The notes beneath the pieces were generated by a model. That model was given only the letters and a program-made list of their open reading frames with translations. It made no database searches and was not told where the DNA came from. The position numbers and the translations under genes are program-made. Positions 1-7,699 of a DNA stretch of 64,000 nt are shown here, in pieces; position 1 is the first letter of the stretch, and each line of letters opens with the position of its first letter. The stretch comes from Bradyrhizobium sp. CIAT3101 (GTDB taxonomy: Bacteria; Pseudomonadota; Alphaproteobacteria; Rhizobiales; Xanthobacteraceae): the NCBI RefSeq assembly GCF_029714945.1, contig NZ_CP121634.1:744001-808000 (forward strand), written 5' to 3'.

Positions 1-623
1 ATAGCGCCACCCGACATGCCCTCGCCGGTGATGATGGCGACGTTCGGCACGGTCAGCGCCATGCAGGCATCGGTCGAGCGCGCGATCGCCTCGGCCTGGC
101 CGCGCTCCTCGGCGCCGATGCCGGGATAGGCGCCGGCGGAATCGGCGAGCGACAGCACCGGCAGGCCGAACCGCTCGGCCATCTCCATGAGCCGCACGCA
201 TTTGCGGTAACCTTCGGGGCGCGCCATGCCAAAGTTGTGCTTGATGCGGCTCTCGGTGGAATCGCCCTTTTCCTGGCCCATCACGCAGATGGCTTCGCCG
301 CGGAAACGGCCGAAGCCCGCCACCAGCGCCTCGTCCTCGCCGAACTTGCGGTCGCCGGCGAGCGGGGTGAATTCGGTGATCAGGCCCTTGATGAAGTCGT
401 TGAAATGCGGCCGCTGCGGATGCCGCGCCACCAGCGTCTTCTGCCACGGCGTCAGGTTCTGATAGAGGTCGGCCAGCGCCTGCGCCGCCTTGTCCTCGAT
501 CCGGCCGATTTCCTCGGCGATGTCGGTGCCGGAGGCAGCCAACGTCCTGAGCTCATCGACCTTGGAGTCGAGCTCGGCAACGGGCTTTTCGAAGTCGAGA
601 TAGCTGCGCATCTGGTCTGGCAT
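1..623 (-). CDS. accA: Acetyl-CoA carboxylase carboxyltransferase subunit alpha (partial, N-terminal part)
   Basis: Alpha subunit of the carboxyltransferase half of acetyl-CoA carboxylase, which with AccD moves the carboxyl group from carboxybiotin to acetyl-CoA to make malonyl-CoA, the first step of fatty acid synthesis. About 207 residues are visible from the ATG at 623. The N-terminal helix has the expected form (MPDQMRSYLDFEKP, then a coiled segment with ELDSKVDELR). It is followed by the carboxyltransferase core with GDRKFGEDEA, RFRGEAICVMGQEKG and ADSAGAYPGIGAEERGQ, the last being a family signature. The family is about 320 residues, so roughly the last third lies outside the window. 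It reads in the same direction as xerD upstream, 189 bases away. Confidence 0.96.
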   Translation of the reverse strand, partial: MPDQMRSYLDFEKPVAELDSKVDELRTLAASGTDIAEEIGRIEDKAAQALADLYQNLTPWQKTLVARHPQRPHFNDFIKGLITEFTPLAGDRKFGEDEALVAGFGRFRGEAICVMGQEKGDSTESRIKHNFGMARPEGYRKCVRLMEMAERFGLPVLSLADSAGAYPGIGAEERGQAEAIARSTDACMALTVPNVAIITGEGMSGGA

Positions 624-812
624 CAACTCAATATAGGAGGACGGGGCGAAGAGGCGAAGCGAGGTTGGCTTCTCGTAAAGAAGTGTAGCTTCTTCAAAGG
701 CTTGACCTGTGCACTCCCGGGAGCGCTCCAAATCACGAACAAGGCCACGGCTCTTTCTGCGGAGATGTGGCCGAAGTCAAGGCGGTTTCGGCTACCGCCG
801 CACGGTGGGCCT
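624..812. other. Gap between accA and xerD
   Basis: No gene seen. It lies downstream of xerD and upstream of accA, both on the minus strand, so it should hold the accA promoter. I could not identify a convincing -35/-10 pair. A short GAAGAAGCTACACTTCTT dyad lies near 679-697. Confidence 0.4.
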
Positions 813-1790
813 CTACTTCTCCGCCAGCGGGTGCAGGTCGCGCACGAGGCTCTTCAGCCGCTCCTCGACCACATGGGTATAGATCTGGGTGGTCGAGATG
901 TCGGTGTGGCCGAGCAGGGTTTGCACGATCCGCAGGTCGGCGCCGTTGTGCAGAAGGTGGCTGGCGAACGCATGGCGCAGCACGTGCGGGGAGACCAGCC
1001 GGGCCTGCAGCCCCGAGGCCACCGCGAGCTCCTTGAGGTCGCGGGCAAAATGCTGCCGCGTCAGATGTCCGCTCTCGCCGAAGGAGGGAAACAGCCATTT
1101 CGCGGTGACGACGCTGCCCTTCTCGCCCTTTTTGTTTTCCTTGGCAGCTTCCGTTGCCGACAGATAATCCGCCATCGCCTGCCGTGAGGCTTCGTTGAGC
1201 GGTACCAGCCGTTCCTTGTCGCCCTTGCCGCGTACCACGATCATGCGGGCGTCGCGCTTGGCGGCCGTGCGCGGCAGCGACACCAGCTCGGAGACGCGCA
1301 GGCCCGTGGCGTAGAGCACCTCGAGCAGGCAGTAGAGCCGCAATGCGCGCAGCCGCTGCAACGGCGAGGCGTCCGCCGCCTCGCTCATCTCCTTGGCGCG
1401 GCGGAGCATGCGGTCGACATCTGATATCGACAGCACCTTTGGCAGGCCGCGGCCGCGCTTGGGCCCGGACAGGATCGCCGCGGGATCCTCGGTTCGGATG
1501 CGCTCGTTGAGGAGAAACCGATAGAGATGCCGCATCGCCGACAGCCGTCGCGCGACGCTGGAGGATTTGAAGCCGCGCGCATCGAGATCGCCAAGATAAT
1601 CGCGCAGGACCTGCGTCTGTGCGTCCACGAAGCCGTGGCCGGTGCGGCCGAGGAATTCGGAGAAATCGGTGAGGTCGCGGCGATAGGCATCGAGCGTATT
1701 GGGGCCGGCGCCCTGTTCCGCCGCGAGCATGTCGAGGAACAGGCCGGTGAGCTTGGCGTCGGAGGGCTTGCTGGCGGAGGATTTGCGCAT
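813..1790 (-). CDS. xerD: Site-specific tyrosine recombinase XerD
   Basis: Tyrosine recombinase that, with XerC and FtsK, resolves chromosome dimers at dif during division. The 325-residue protein has an N-terminal SAM-like core-binding domain (about residues 10-110, with the LDAYRRDLTDFSEFL segment). The C-terminal catalytic domain shows the active-site residues: Arg in ATGLRVSELVSL, Lys in RGKGDKERLVPL, His-x-x-Arg in SPHVLRHAFASHLL, His in LGHTDISTTQIYTHV and the Tyr nucleophile in the same segment. Length is near the family norm of about 300. The start is the ATG at 1790. Lying directly upstream of accA on the same strand is a context I associate with rhizobial chromosomes. An integron or phage integrase is less likely because no mobile genes or att sites lie nearby. 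Confidence 0.94.
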   Translation of the reverse strand: MRKSSASKPSDAKLTGLFLDMLAAEQGAGPNTLDAYRRDLTDFSEFLGRTGHGFVDAQTQVLRDYLGDLDARGFKSSSVARRLSAMRHLYRFLLNERIRTEDPAAILSGPKRGRGLPKVLSISDVDRMLRRAKEMSEAADASPLQRLRALRLYCLLEVLYATGLRVSELVSLPRTAAKRDARMIVVRGKGDKERLVPLNEASRQAMADYLSATEAAKENKKGEKGSVVTAKWLFPSFGESGHLTRQHFARDLKELAVASGLQARLVSPHVLRHAFASHLLHNGADLRIVQTLLGHTDISTTQIYTHVVEERLKSLVRDLHPLAEK

Positions 1791-1807
1791 GCCCCTGAGG
1801 CTAGCTG

Positions 1808-1954
1808 CTATTTCTTGAGAAATTTATCCGGCGGGATCGTCACCGTCATTTCCCGCGACTTCGGATTGACGAAGTTGGCCAGCGTGAACACCACGCCATA
1901 GACGATGCCGGCGATCACGGCGACGACCGTCAGGAAGCGGAACAGGCTGGGCAT
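1808..1954 (-). CDS. Small single-pass membrane protein
   Basis: A 48-residue reading frame starting at the ATG at 1954 and ending 17 bases before xerD. The N-terminal half is one hydrophobic helix (FLTVVAVIAGIVYGVVFTLA) and the short C-terminal tail ends in PPDKFLKK. It probably sits in the inner membrane. The function is not recognised. It is placed between the divergent aroK and the same-strand xerD, so it may share a promoter region with aroK and be cotranscribed with xerD. Hydrophobicity and tight spacing support coding, but it is short. Confidence 0.7.
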   Translation of the reverse strand: MPSLFRFLTVVAVIAGIVYGVVFTLANFVNPKSREMTVTIPPDKFLKK

Positions 1955-2121
1955 CGGAAAAGGTCTCGACGAGGTCTCAGGTTTGCAAATTAACCAATGA
2001 AATCATCCAACATGTTCGCCGTTTCGTGGCAAGAGTCCTCTGGCGAGGGCCCCGAGGGGGTCGTATAGGTGGCCGGGATGCCGCCTTTGGCGGCACTTTG
2101 AGCGAGATCCAATCGAGCGAG

Positions 2122-2736
2122 ATGATGTCCGACGCCGCGCTGCCAGCACAAGCGAGCCCCGAGACCGACATCCTGTCGGTGCTGGGCGCGCGTTCCATCG
2201 TGCTGGTCGGCATGATGGGGGTCGGCAAATCGACCATCGGCCGCCGCATGGCCGCGCGGCTCAAGCTGCCCTTCGTCGACGCCGACACCGAGATCGAGGC
2301 GGCGGCCGGCATGACCATACCGGAGATTTTCGAGCGCCATGGCGAGCCGCATTTCCGCGACGGCGAGGCGCGGGTGATCGCGCGCCTGCTCGACGGCGGC
2401 CCTGTGGTGCTGGCGACCGGCGGCGGCGCCTTCATGCGCGAGGAGACGCGGAGCCGCATCGCAGCGAAGGCGATCTCGATCTGGCTCAGGGCCGACCACG
2501 ACGTCATTATGCGCCGTGTCCGCCGCCGCGCCGACCGTCCTCTGCTGCAGACCCCCGATCCCGAAGGAACCGTGACGCGCCTGCTCACCGAGCGCGAGCC
2601 GTTCTATGGCAAGGCCGACCTCACCATCGCCTCGCGCGATGTGCCGCACGACAGGATCGTCGATGAGACGATCGAGACGCTGCATGGGTATCTCTGCGGC
2701 CAACCACCAGCCGACCTCGCGAGTGCCGTTCGATGA
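2122..2736 (+). CDS. aroK: Shikimate kinase
   Basis: Phosphorylates shikimate to shikimate-3-phosphate, the fifth step of aromatic amino acid synthesis. The Walker A loop GMMGVGKSTIG is near residues 30-40, followed by the shikimate-binding DADTEIE (family DxD) and the GGGAF segment, then the RRRADRPLL lid. From the ATG at 2122 the protein has 204 residues, slightly longer than the roughly 175-residue E. coli enzyme because of an N-terminal extension common in rhizobia. An ATG at 2125 is an equal alternative, and the frame stays open upstream to 2026. The stop overlaps the aroB start by four bases (ATGA), so the two are translationally coupled. Confidence 0.95.
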   Translation: MMSDAALPAQASPETDILSVLGARSIVLVGMMGVGKSTIGRRMAARLKLPFVDADTEIEAAAGMTIPEIFERHGEPHFRDGEARVIARLLDGGPVVLATGGGAFMREETRSRIAAKAISIWLRADHDVIMRRVRRRADRPLLQTPDPEGTVTRLLTEREPFYGKADLTIASRDVPHDRIVDETIETLHGYLCGQPPADLASAVR

Positions 2737-3881
2737 CTGCGCCCCTCAAGCATTCCGATCCCGTCAATGTCGACGTCGCCCTCGGCGATCGCGCCTACGA
2801 CATCGTCATCGGTCGTGGCGTGCTGTCCTCGCTCGGCGAGCGGATCGCCGCTCGGCGTCCCGGCGTGCGCACGGCTGTTGTCACCGACCGTACCGTTGCC
2901 AAATACTGGCTCGAGCCGACCGAAGCCTCGCTCGCCGCCGCCGGCATTCCGACCTCGCGAATCGTCGTCGAGGAAGGCGAGATCTCCAAGACCTATGCCG
3001 GCCTGGAAAAGGTCAGCGAGGCCCTGATCGCGGCAAAAATCGAGCGCAACGATCTCGTCATCGCGCTCGGTGGCGGCGTTGTCGGCGATCTCGCCGGCTT
3101 TGCCGCCGCGATCCTGCGACGCGGCGTCGATTTCGTGCAGGTGCCGACCTCGCTGCTGGCGCAGGTCGATTCCTCCGTCGGCGGCAAGACCGGCATCAAC
3201 TCGCCGCAGGGCAAGAATCTGCTCGGCGCCTTCCACCAGCCGGTGCTGGTGATTGCCGACACCGCCGTGCTCGACACGCTGTCGCCACGGCAATTCCGTG
3301 CCGGCTATGCCGAGGTCGCCAAATACGGCGTGCTCGGCGACGAGGCCTTCTTCACCTGGTTGGAGAAGAACCATTCGGACATCTTCAAGGGCGGCTCCGC
3401 CCGTGAGCACGCGATCGCGACCTCGTGCCGCGCCAAGGCCGGCGTCGTCTCGCGCGACGAGCGCGAGACCGGCGAGCGCGCGCTGCTCAATCTCGGCCAC
3501 ACCTTTGGTCACGCGCTGGAAGCCGCGACCGGTTTCTCCGATCGCCTGTTCCACGGCGAGGGCGTTTCGATCGGCATGACCCTGGCGGCGCAATTCTCGG
3601 CGAAGCTCGGCATGATCGGCGAGGCTGATGCAGCGCGCGTCGAGCGGCATCTCATCGAAGCCGGCCTGCCGACGCGCCTGCAGGACATTGCGGGTTTCGC
3701 ACAGGAAGGCCTGGCGGACGCCGACGCGCTGATGGCGCTGATGGCCCAGGACAAGAAGGTCAAGCGCGGCAAGCTCACCTTCATCCTGCTGGAGGCCGTG
3801 GGACGTGCCGTCATCGCCAAGGATGTCGAGCCGACGCCGGTGCGCGACTTCCTCAAGGACAAGCTCGCGCTCAAGGCGTGA
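2733..3881 (+). CDS. aroB: 3-dehydroquinate synthase
   Basis: Converts DAHP to 3-dehydroquinate, the second step of the shikimate pathway, using NAD and a divalent metal. The 382 residues show the family blocks: the NAD-binding LGGGVVGDLAGFAAA, the VPTSLLAQVDSSVGGKTGIN substrate loop, and metal ligands in GYAEVAKYGVL, LGHTFGHALEA and LFHGEGVSIG. Length matches the single-domain bacterial enzyme. The ATG at 2733 lies inside the aroK stop, giving an aroK-aroB operon, a common arrangement that pairs two non-consecutive steps of the same pathway. Confidence 0.97.
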   Translation: MTAPLKHSDPVNVDVALGDRAYDIVIGRGVLSSLGERIAARRPGVRTAVVTDRTVAKYWLEPTEASLAAAGIPTSRIVVEEGEISKTYAGLEKVSEALIAAKIERNDLVIALGGGVVGDLAGFAAAILRRGVDFVQVPTSLLAQVDSSVGGKTGINSPQGKNLLGAFHQPVLVIADTAVLDTLSPRQFRAGYAEVAKYGVLGDEAFFTWLEKNHSDIFKGGSAREHAIATSCRAKAGVVSRDERETGERALLNLGHTFGHALEAATGFSDRLFHGEGVSIGMTLAAQFSAKLGMIGEADAARVERHLIEAGLPTRLQDIAGFAQEGLADADALMALMAQDKKVKRGKLTFILLEAVGRAVIAKDVEPTPVRDFLKDKLALKA

Positions 3882-3923
3882 GACGCGGCTCAACGGCACT
3901 TAGACAAGAAACCAGAGTGGTTC

Positions 3924-5228
3924 ATGGACTGGCTCGGCTTCACCATCGTCATTATCTGCCTGCTCGTGTCCGGCTTCTTCGCCGCGAGCGAGACCGCGCT
4001 GACCGGCGCCTCGCGCGCCAGCATGCTGCGGCTCTCCAAGCAGGGTAATCACGACGCCGACGTGGTCTCGCAACTGCTCGACATGCGCGAGCGCCTGATC
4101 GGCGCGCTGCTGCTCGGCAACAACATCGCCAATATCAGCGCTTCGGCACTGGCGACCTCCATCTTCACCGCCTGGTTCGGCGATGTCGGCGTGCTCTATG
4201 CCACCGGCGTGATGACGGCGCTGGTCGTGATCTTCGCGGAGGTTCTGCCGAAAACCATCGCCATCAACGCGCCGGACCGGATGGCGCTCGCGGTCGCGCG
4301 CCCGATGCGGCTGACCATGTACGTGCTGGGGCCGCTGCTGCGGGTGGTCGAGGTCATCGTGCGCGTGTTGATGCGCCTGTTCGGCCTCGCCGGCGAGCAC
4401 CAGGCGATCCTGTCGCCGACCGAGCGCCTGCGCGGCGCCGTCGACCTCTTGCACCATGAGGGCAAGGTCGAGAAGCAGGACCGCGACATGCTCGGTGGCC
4501 TGCTCGATTTGCGCGAGCTCCAGGTCTCCGACGTCATGATCCATCGCACCGAGATGATGATGATCAACGCCGATCTGCCGCCGGAAGATCTGGTGCGCGA
4601 GGTGCTGGCGACCGAATACACCCGCATCCCGCTGTGGCGCGAGAAGCCGGAAAACATCATCGGCGTGCTCCACGCCAAGGATCTCCTGCGCGCGATCCGC
4701 GCCTCCGACGGCGACACCTCGCGCATCGACGTCTCCACCATCGCGCTGCCGCCCTGGTTCGTGCCGGAGATGCGGCCCGTGTCCGAGCAGTTGAAGGCAT
4801 TCCGGCGTCGGAAAACCCATTTCGCGCTCGTCGTCGACGAGTATGGCGAAGTTGAAGGCCTTGTGACGCTGGAAGACATTCTGGAAGAGATCGTCGGCGA
4901 CATCTCCGACGAGCACGACGTCGTGGTCGCCGGCGTGCGGGCGCAGCCGGATGGCTCCGTCGTGGTCGACGGCTCGGTGCCGATCCGTGACCTCAACCGC
5001 GCCATGGACTGGCGTCTGCCCGATGGAGAGGCAACCACGGTTGCCGGCCTCGTCATTCACGAGGCGCGCTCGATCCCCGACCGCGGCCAGAGCTTCACGT
5101 TCCACGGCTTCCGCTTCCGCGTCCTCCGCCGTGAACGCAACCGCATCACCGCACTCCGTATTTCACCGGTCCCGCGTGAGGCGGAGGTGGAAGAGGCGAG
5201 GCCAAAGCGGGCCGGGACGTCGTTCTGA
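3924..5228 (+). CDS. HlyC/CorC-family CNNM-CBS membrane transporter
   Basis: Membrane protein of the CNNM/CorC family, linked in other bacteria to magnesium and cobalt efflux. The 434 residues begin with a CNNM domain (about 1-190) having hydrophobic segments and the polar SGFFAASETALTGASRA signature in helix 1. A pair of CBS domains (about 205-335, with VMIHRTEM and VVDEYGEVEGLVTLEDILEEIVGDI) follows, then a C-terminal CorC_HlyC domain ending near 420. Start ATG at 3924 is 42 bases after aroB, so it may be read through from that operon. The old name hemolysin does not imply toxicity. The transported ion is not shown by sequence. Confidence 0.9.
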   Translation: MDWLGFTIVIICLLVSGFFAASETALTGASRASMLRLSKQGNHDADVVSQLLDMRERLIGALLLGNNIANISASALATSIFTAWFGDVGVLYATGVMTALVVIFAEVLPKTIAINAPDRMALAVARPMRLTMYVLGPLLRVVEVIVRVLMRLFGLAGEHQAILSPTERLRGAVDLLHHEGKVEKQDRDMLGGLLDLRELQVSDVMIHRTEMMMINADLPPEDLVREVLATEYTRIPLWREKPENIIGVLHAKDLLRAIRASDGDTSRIDVSTIALPPWFVPEMRPVSEQLKAFRRRKTHFALVVDEYGEVEGLVTLEDILEEIVGDISDEHDVVVAGVRAQPDGSVVVDGSVPIRDLNRAMDWRLPDGEATTVAGLVIHEARSIPDRGQSFTFHGFRFRVLRRERNRITALRISPVPREAEVEEARPKRAGTSF

Positions 5229-5235
5229 TTTCTTT

Positions 5236-5264
5236 CTTACCCTCCCCTGGAGGGGGAGGGTAAG
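5236..5264. terminator. Bidirectional hairpin between convergent genes
   Basis: CTTACCCTCCCC pairs with GGGGGAGGGTAAG around a short CTGGA loop, lying between the ends of the CNNM/CBS gene (+) and bolA (-). A T-rich run precedes it on the + strand. The same CTTACCCTCCCC motif recurs at 8926-9130 and beside the insertion sequence at 16975, so it is both a terminator candidate and a member of a dispersed repeat. Confidence 0.6.
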
Positions 5265-5267
5265 AGA

Positions 5268-5546
5268 TCAGCCTTCCCCCGGGGCCTGCGCATGGATCGC
5301 CAGCGCATGCACGCTGCCGGAAAGTTCCGCGGCCAGCGCCGCATTTATCATGCGGTGACGGTCGACCCGGCTCTTCCCTTTGAAGGCCTGAGACACGATA
5401 TAAACGCGGAAGTGCGTCTCGCCGCTCGGCCGATGGCCGGCGTGGCCTTCATGCAAATGTGACTCGTCGACGACCTGCAGGCTTTCCGGCGTGAAAGCTT
5501 CCTGCAACTTGTTGCTGATAGTGTCTTTCATAACCATGGGTGCCAT
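5268..5546 (-). CDS. BolA-family protein
   Basis: Small BolA-like protein of 92 residues. The family partners with monothiol glutaredoxins to bind or traffic iron-sulfur clusters. Here the class II KH-like fold is recognisable from SHLHEGHAGHRPSGETHFRVYIVS with the His-rich loop, followed by the KSRVDRHRMINAAL helix and HALAIHAQAP. The start at 5546 has AGGA five bases upstream; internal ATGs at 5537 and 5531 are possible. It faces the J-domain gene across a 96-base divergent gap. Confidence 0.92.
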   Translation of the reverse strand: MAPMVMKDTISNKLQEAFTPESLQVVDESHLHEGHAGHRPSGETHFRVYIVSQAFKGKSRVDRHRMINAALAAELSGSVHALAIHAQAPGEG

Positions 5547-5642
5547 TAAATCCTGCGATCACGCTCCGTCAATTGCCGGGGTAGCCAGCTAATTGCAATG
5601 TCAAGACTTGAAGGTTTTTGCATTGCGTAGTCAAAGTCAGCC

Positions 5643-6281
5643 ATGCCAATCGATTCATCAAAGTTCTTCGACTCCATCCGCGTGAAGCCGCGGGGCAAGC
5701 AGCCCGAGGTGAAGCCGCGCGACACAGTGGTCGCCTGTGAATGGACCGGGTGTCAGAACAAGGGCGCGCACCGCGCGCCGAAGGGCCGTGATAACCAGCG
5801 CGAGTACTGGCACTTCTGCCTGGACCACGTCCGCGAGTACAATCAGAACTACAATTTCTTCTCCGGCATGAATGCCGACGCGGTCGCGCGCTATCAGAAG
5901 GATGCGCTGACGGGCCATCGTCCGACCTGGAAGATGGGCGCCAATGGCGGCGTCAAGAAGGGCGCGGAAGCCGAGATCGACGGTGCCTTCGATCCGTTCA
6001 GCATGTTCCAGGAGCTCAACGGTCGTACCGGCTGGCGCAAGGGTCCAGAGACCGCCCAGCCCAAGGCCGAGACGCGCAAGGTGATGAACGCCGAGCGCAA
6101 GGCGCTCCAGGTCATGGGCCTCGGCCCGGATTCCACGCTCGCCGACGTCAAGACCAAGTACAAGGCCCTGGTGAAGCAGCACCACCCCGACGCCAATGGC
6201 GGCGACCGCTCCACCGAGGATCGCCTGATCGAGATCATCAAGGCGTACAATTATCTGAAGACCGTGGTGCGGGAGGCCTGA
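5643..6281 (+). CDS. J-domain (DnaJ-like) protein
   Basis: 212-residue protein with a C-terminal J domain (about residues 150-212) carrying the HPD motif in VKQHHPDANGGD, preceded by LGPDSTLADVKTKYKALV. The N-terminal part is not a classical DnaJ region. It has a possible metal-binding cluster, CEWTGCQNKGAHRAPKG then WHFCLDHVREYNQNYNFFSGM, with two Cys, a His and a further Cys-x2-His, so it may recruit a specific client to Hsp70. There is no Gly/Phe region or CXXCXGXG zinc finger, so this is a type III co-chaperone. It is divergent from bolA. Confidence 0.9.
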   Translation: MPIDSSKFFDSIRVKPRGKQPEVKPRDTVVACEWTGCQNKGAHRAPKGRDNQREYWHFCLDHVREYNQNYNFFSGMNADAVARYQKDALTGHRPTWKMGANGGVKKGAEAEIDGAFDPFSMFQELNGRTGWRKGPETAQPKAETRKVMNAERKALQVMGLGPDSTLADVKTKYKALVKQHHPDANGGDRSTEDRLIEIIKAYNYLKTVVREA

Positions 6282-6328
6282 GGCCTCCGCGCCTGCCGTA
6301 TAGGCACTACGGCGCCCAACCCTCGGTG

Positions 6329-6478
6329 TCGTCCCGGACAAGCGAAGCGCAGATCCGGGACCCATAACCCCAGGGAGAGGTTTGGCGAAGACTCGCAGTG
6401 AAGTCTTCGTCGGTACTGACGCCGTCATTTCATCGATAGATCACGCGGTATGGGTCCCTGCCTTCGCAGGGACGACGG
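6329..6478. repeat. Dispersed intergenic inverted repeat, family A copy 1
   Basis: About 150 bases with imperfect arms of the type GTCCCGG...CCGGGACCCATA and TATGGGTCCCTGCC...GGGACGACGG. It shares long blocks, in reverse orientation, with 15031-15159 (ATAACCCCAGGGAGAGGTTT and GCGAAGA) and shorter ends with 11104-11224. It sits between convergent genes. Non-coding, REP/BIME-like in behaviour; a possible terminator. Confidence 0.75.
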
Positions 6479-6524
6479 CGGAGTGTTTGGCTCCGCCATC
6501 GCATTTCATTCGCATGCCGCCGCC

Positions 6525-7619
6525 TCACCCCTCCGGCATCGCCCCCACATACGACGAACTCGGCCGGATCAACCGTCCCGTCCGCTGCTGCTCGCGCGCG
6601 TGCGCGGTCCACCCGGCGCTACGTGCCACCGCGAAGATCGGCGTGAACGCCTGCCGCGGGATCGCCAGCGCGTCGAGCAGGATCGCGGTGAAGAACTCGA
6701 CATTGGTCTCCAGCGGCCGCTCCGGATTCTTCTTGCGCAGCGCTGCGCGGATATAGGCCTCGACCTCGCCGGCAAACGGCAGGTCGGTGCCGTTGGTCGC
6801 GAGCGCCTCGACCGCGGTCTTGAGCACGTCGGCGCGCGGATCGCGCACGCGATAGACGCGGTGACCAAAGCCCATCATCCGCTCGCCGCGCGCCAGCGCC
6901 GCATCGACCCAGGGCTGGATGCGTTCGCGCGAGCCGATCGCATCGAGCATTTCCAGCACCGGCTCCGGCGCGCCGCCATGCAGCGGACCCGTCAGTGCGC
7001 AATAGCCGGCGGTGACGGCCGCGAACAGATCGGCCTGCGTCGAGGCCACCACGCGCGCGGCGAAGGTCGAGGCGTTCATGCCGTGGTCGCTGGCGGTGAC
7101 GAGATAGGCATCCAGCGCCGTGACCTCGCGCGATGCGGGCGCGCGCCCATGCAGCATGCGCAGCGTATCGGCGGCATGGCTCACGTTCGGATCGGGCGCG
7201 ATCGGATCGAGCCCTTTCGCGCGCCGGACCAGCGCGCCCGCGATCACCGGAAACGCGCCGACGATGGTTGCTTCGTGCTCCAGCCCGGGCTCGGCGCGCA
7301 GGCCCGCGACCGCCGCACGAAACCCGTCGATGATGCCCATGCCCTGGGTCGCCGGCAGCAGTTCGGTGAGCCGTGCGAAAGCGCGCTCGCGCGCCGCACC
7401 CAGGCTCGCCCGGACATTGGCTTCGGTCAGGGTGGTCTTGCTGGCGCCGTTCCAGAGCCGGGCGGTGACGCCCTCAAAGCTCGATTTGGCGGCGAGGGTA
7501 CCGACATGCTCGCCGGCGATGATCAACTCGCCGCGTTCGCCGTCGACATGGCTCAGCACGGTTTCGGCCGCGGGAACGCCGTCCAGCCCGATCTGGCTTT
7601 TGGTGAGGTGGATGTTCAT
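6525..7619 (-). CDS. Citrate synthase / methylcitrate synthase family protein
   Basis: 364-residue citrate-synthase fold protein. Family members condense acetyl- or propionyl-CoA with oxaloacetate. The two catalytic His are present in TGPLHGGAPE and MGFGHRVYRVRDPRA. The segment that normally carries the catalytic Asp reads NVEFFTAILLDAL, with Glu in that place; the C-terminal FAVARSAGWTAHAREQ and RPSSSYVG are conserved. I start it at the ATG at 7619 because AAGGAGA lies a correct distance upstream; the frame is open to 7679. It is shorter than the main TCA enzyme (about 430) and paired divergently with a second paralogue, so a dedicated or regulatory role is more likely than being the housekeeping gltA. 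Substrate is not deducible. Confidence 0.88.
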   Translation of the reverse strand: MNIHLTKSQIGLDGVPAAETVLSHVDGERGELIIAGEHVGTLAAKSSFEGVTARLWNGASKTTLTEANVRASLGAARERAFARLTELLPATQGMGIIDGFRAAVAGLRAEPGLEHEATIVGAFPVIAGALVRRAKGLDPIAPDPNVSHAADTLRMLHGRAPASREVTALDAYLVTASDHGMNASTFAARVVASTQADLFAAVTAGYCALTGPLHGGAPEPVLEMLDAIGSRERIQPWVDAALARGERMMGFGHRVYRVRDPRADVLKTAVEALATNGTDLPFAGEVEAYIRAALRKKNPERPLETNVEFFTAILLDALAIPRQAFTPIFAVARSAGWTAHAREQQRTGRLIRPSSSYVGAMPEG

Positions 7620-7669
7620 GGCCCAATCTCCTTTTGCACTGCACCAGGAGAAAATCGGATCTCTCGACA

Positions 7670-7698
7670 GATTGATCAATCTTGATTACATCAATCAA
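7670..7698. promoter_or_regulatory. Cluster of TTGAT/ATCAA dyads between divergent citrate-synthase genes
   Basis: Within 29 bases there are a perfect 12-base palindrome GATTGATCAATC (7670-7681), a perfect odd palindrome TTGAT-TAC-ATCAA (7682-7694) and a wider dyad TTGATT-ACATC-AATCAA (7682-7698). The cluster is AT-rich in a GC-rich region and lies in the 80-base gap between the starts at 7619 and 7700. This is the expected location of an operator for the helix-turn-helix domain of the downstream protein. The spacing of three excludes a standard FNR/FixK box (N4). Confidence 0.7.
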
Positions 7699-7699
7699 T

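Noticed and set aside
7682..7694. FNR/FixK site TTGAT-ATCAA
   Set aside because: The spacer is three bases rather than four.
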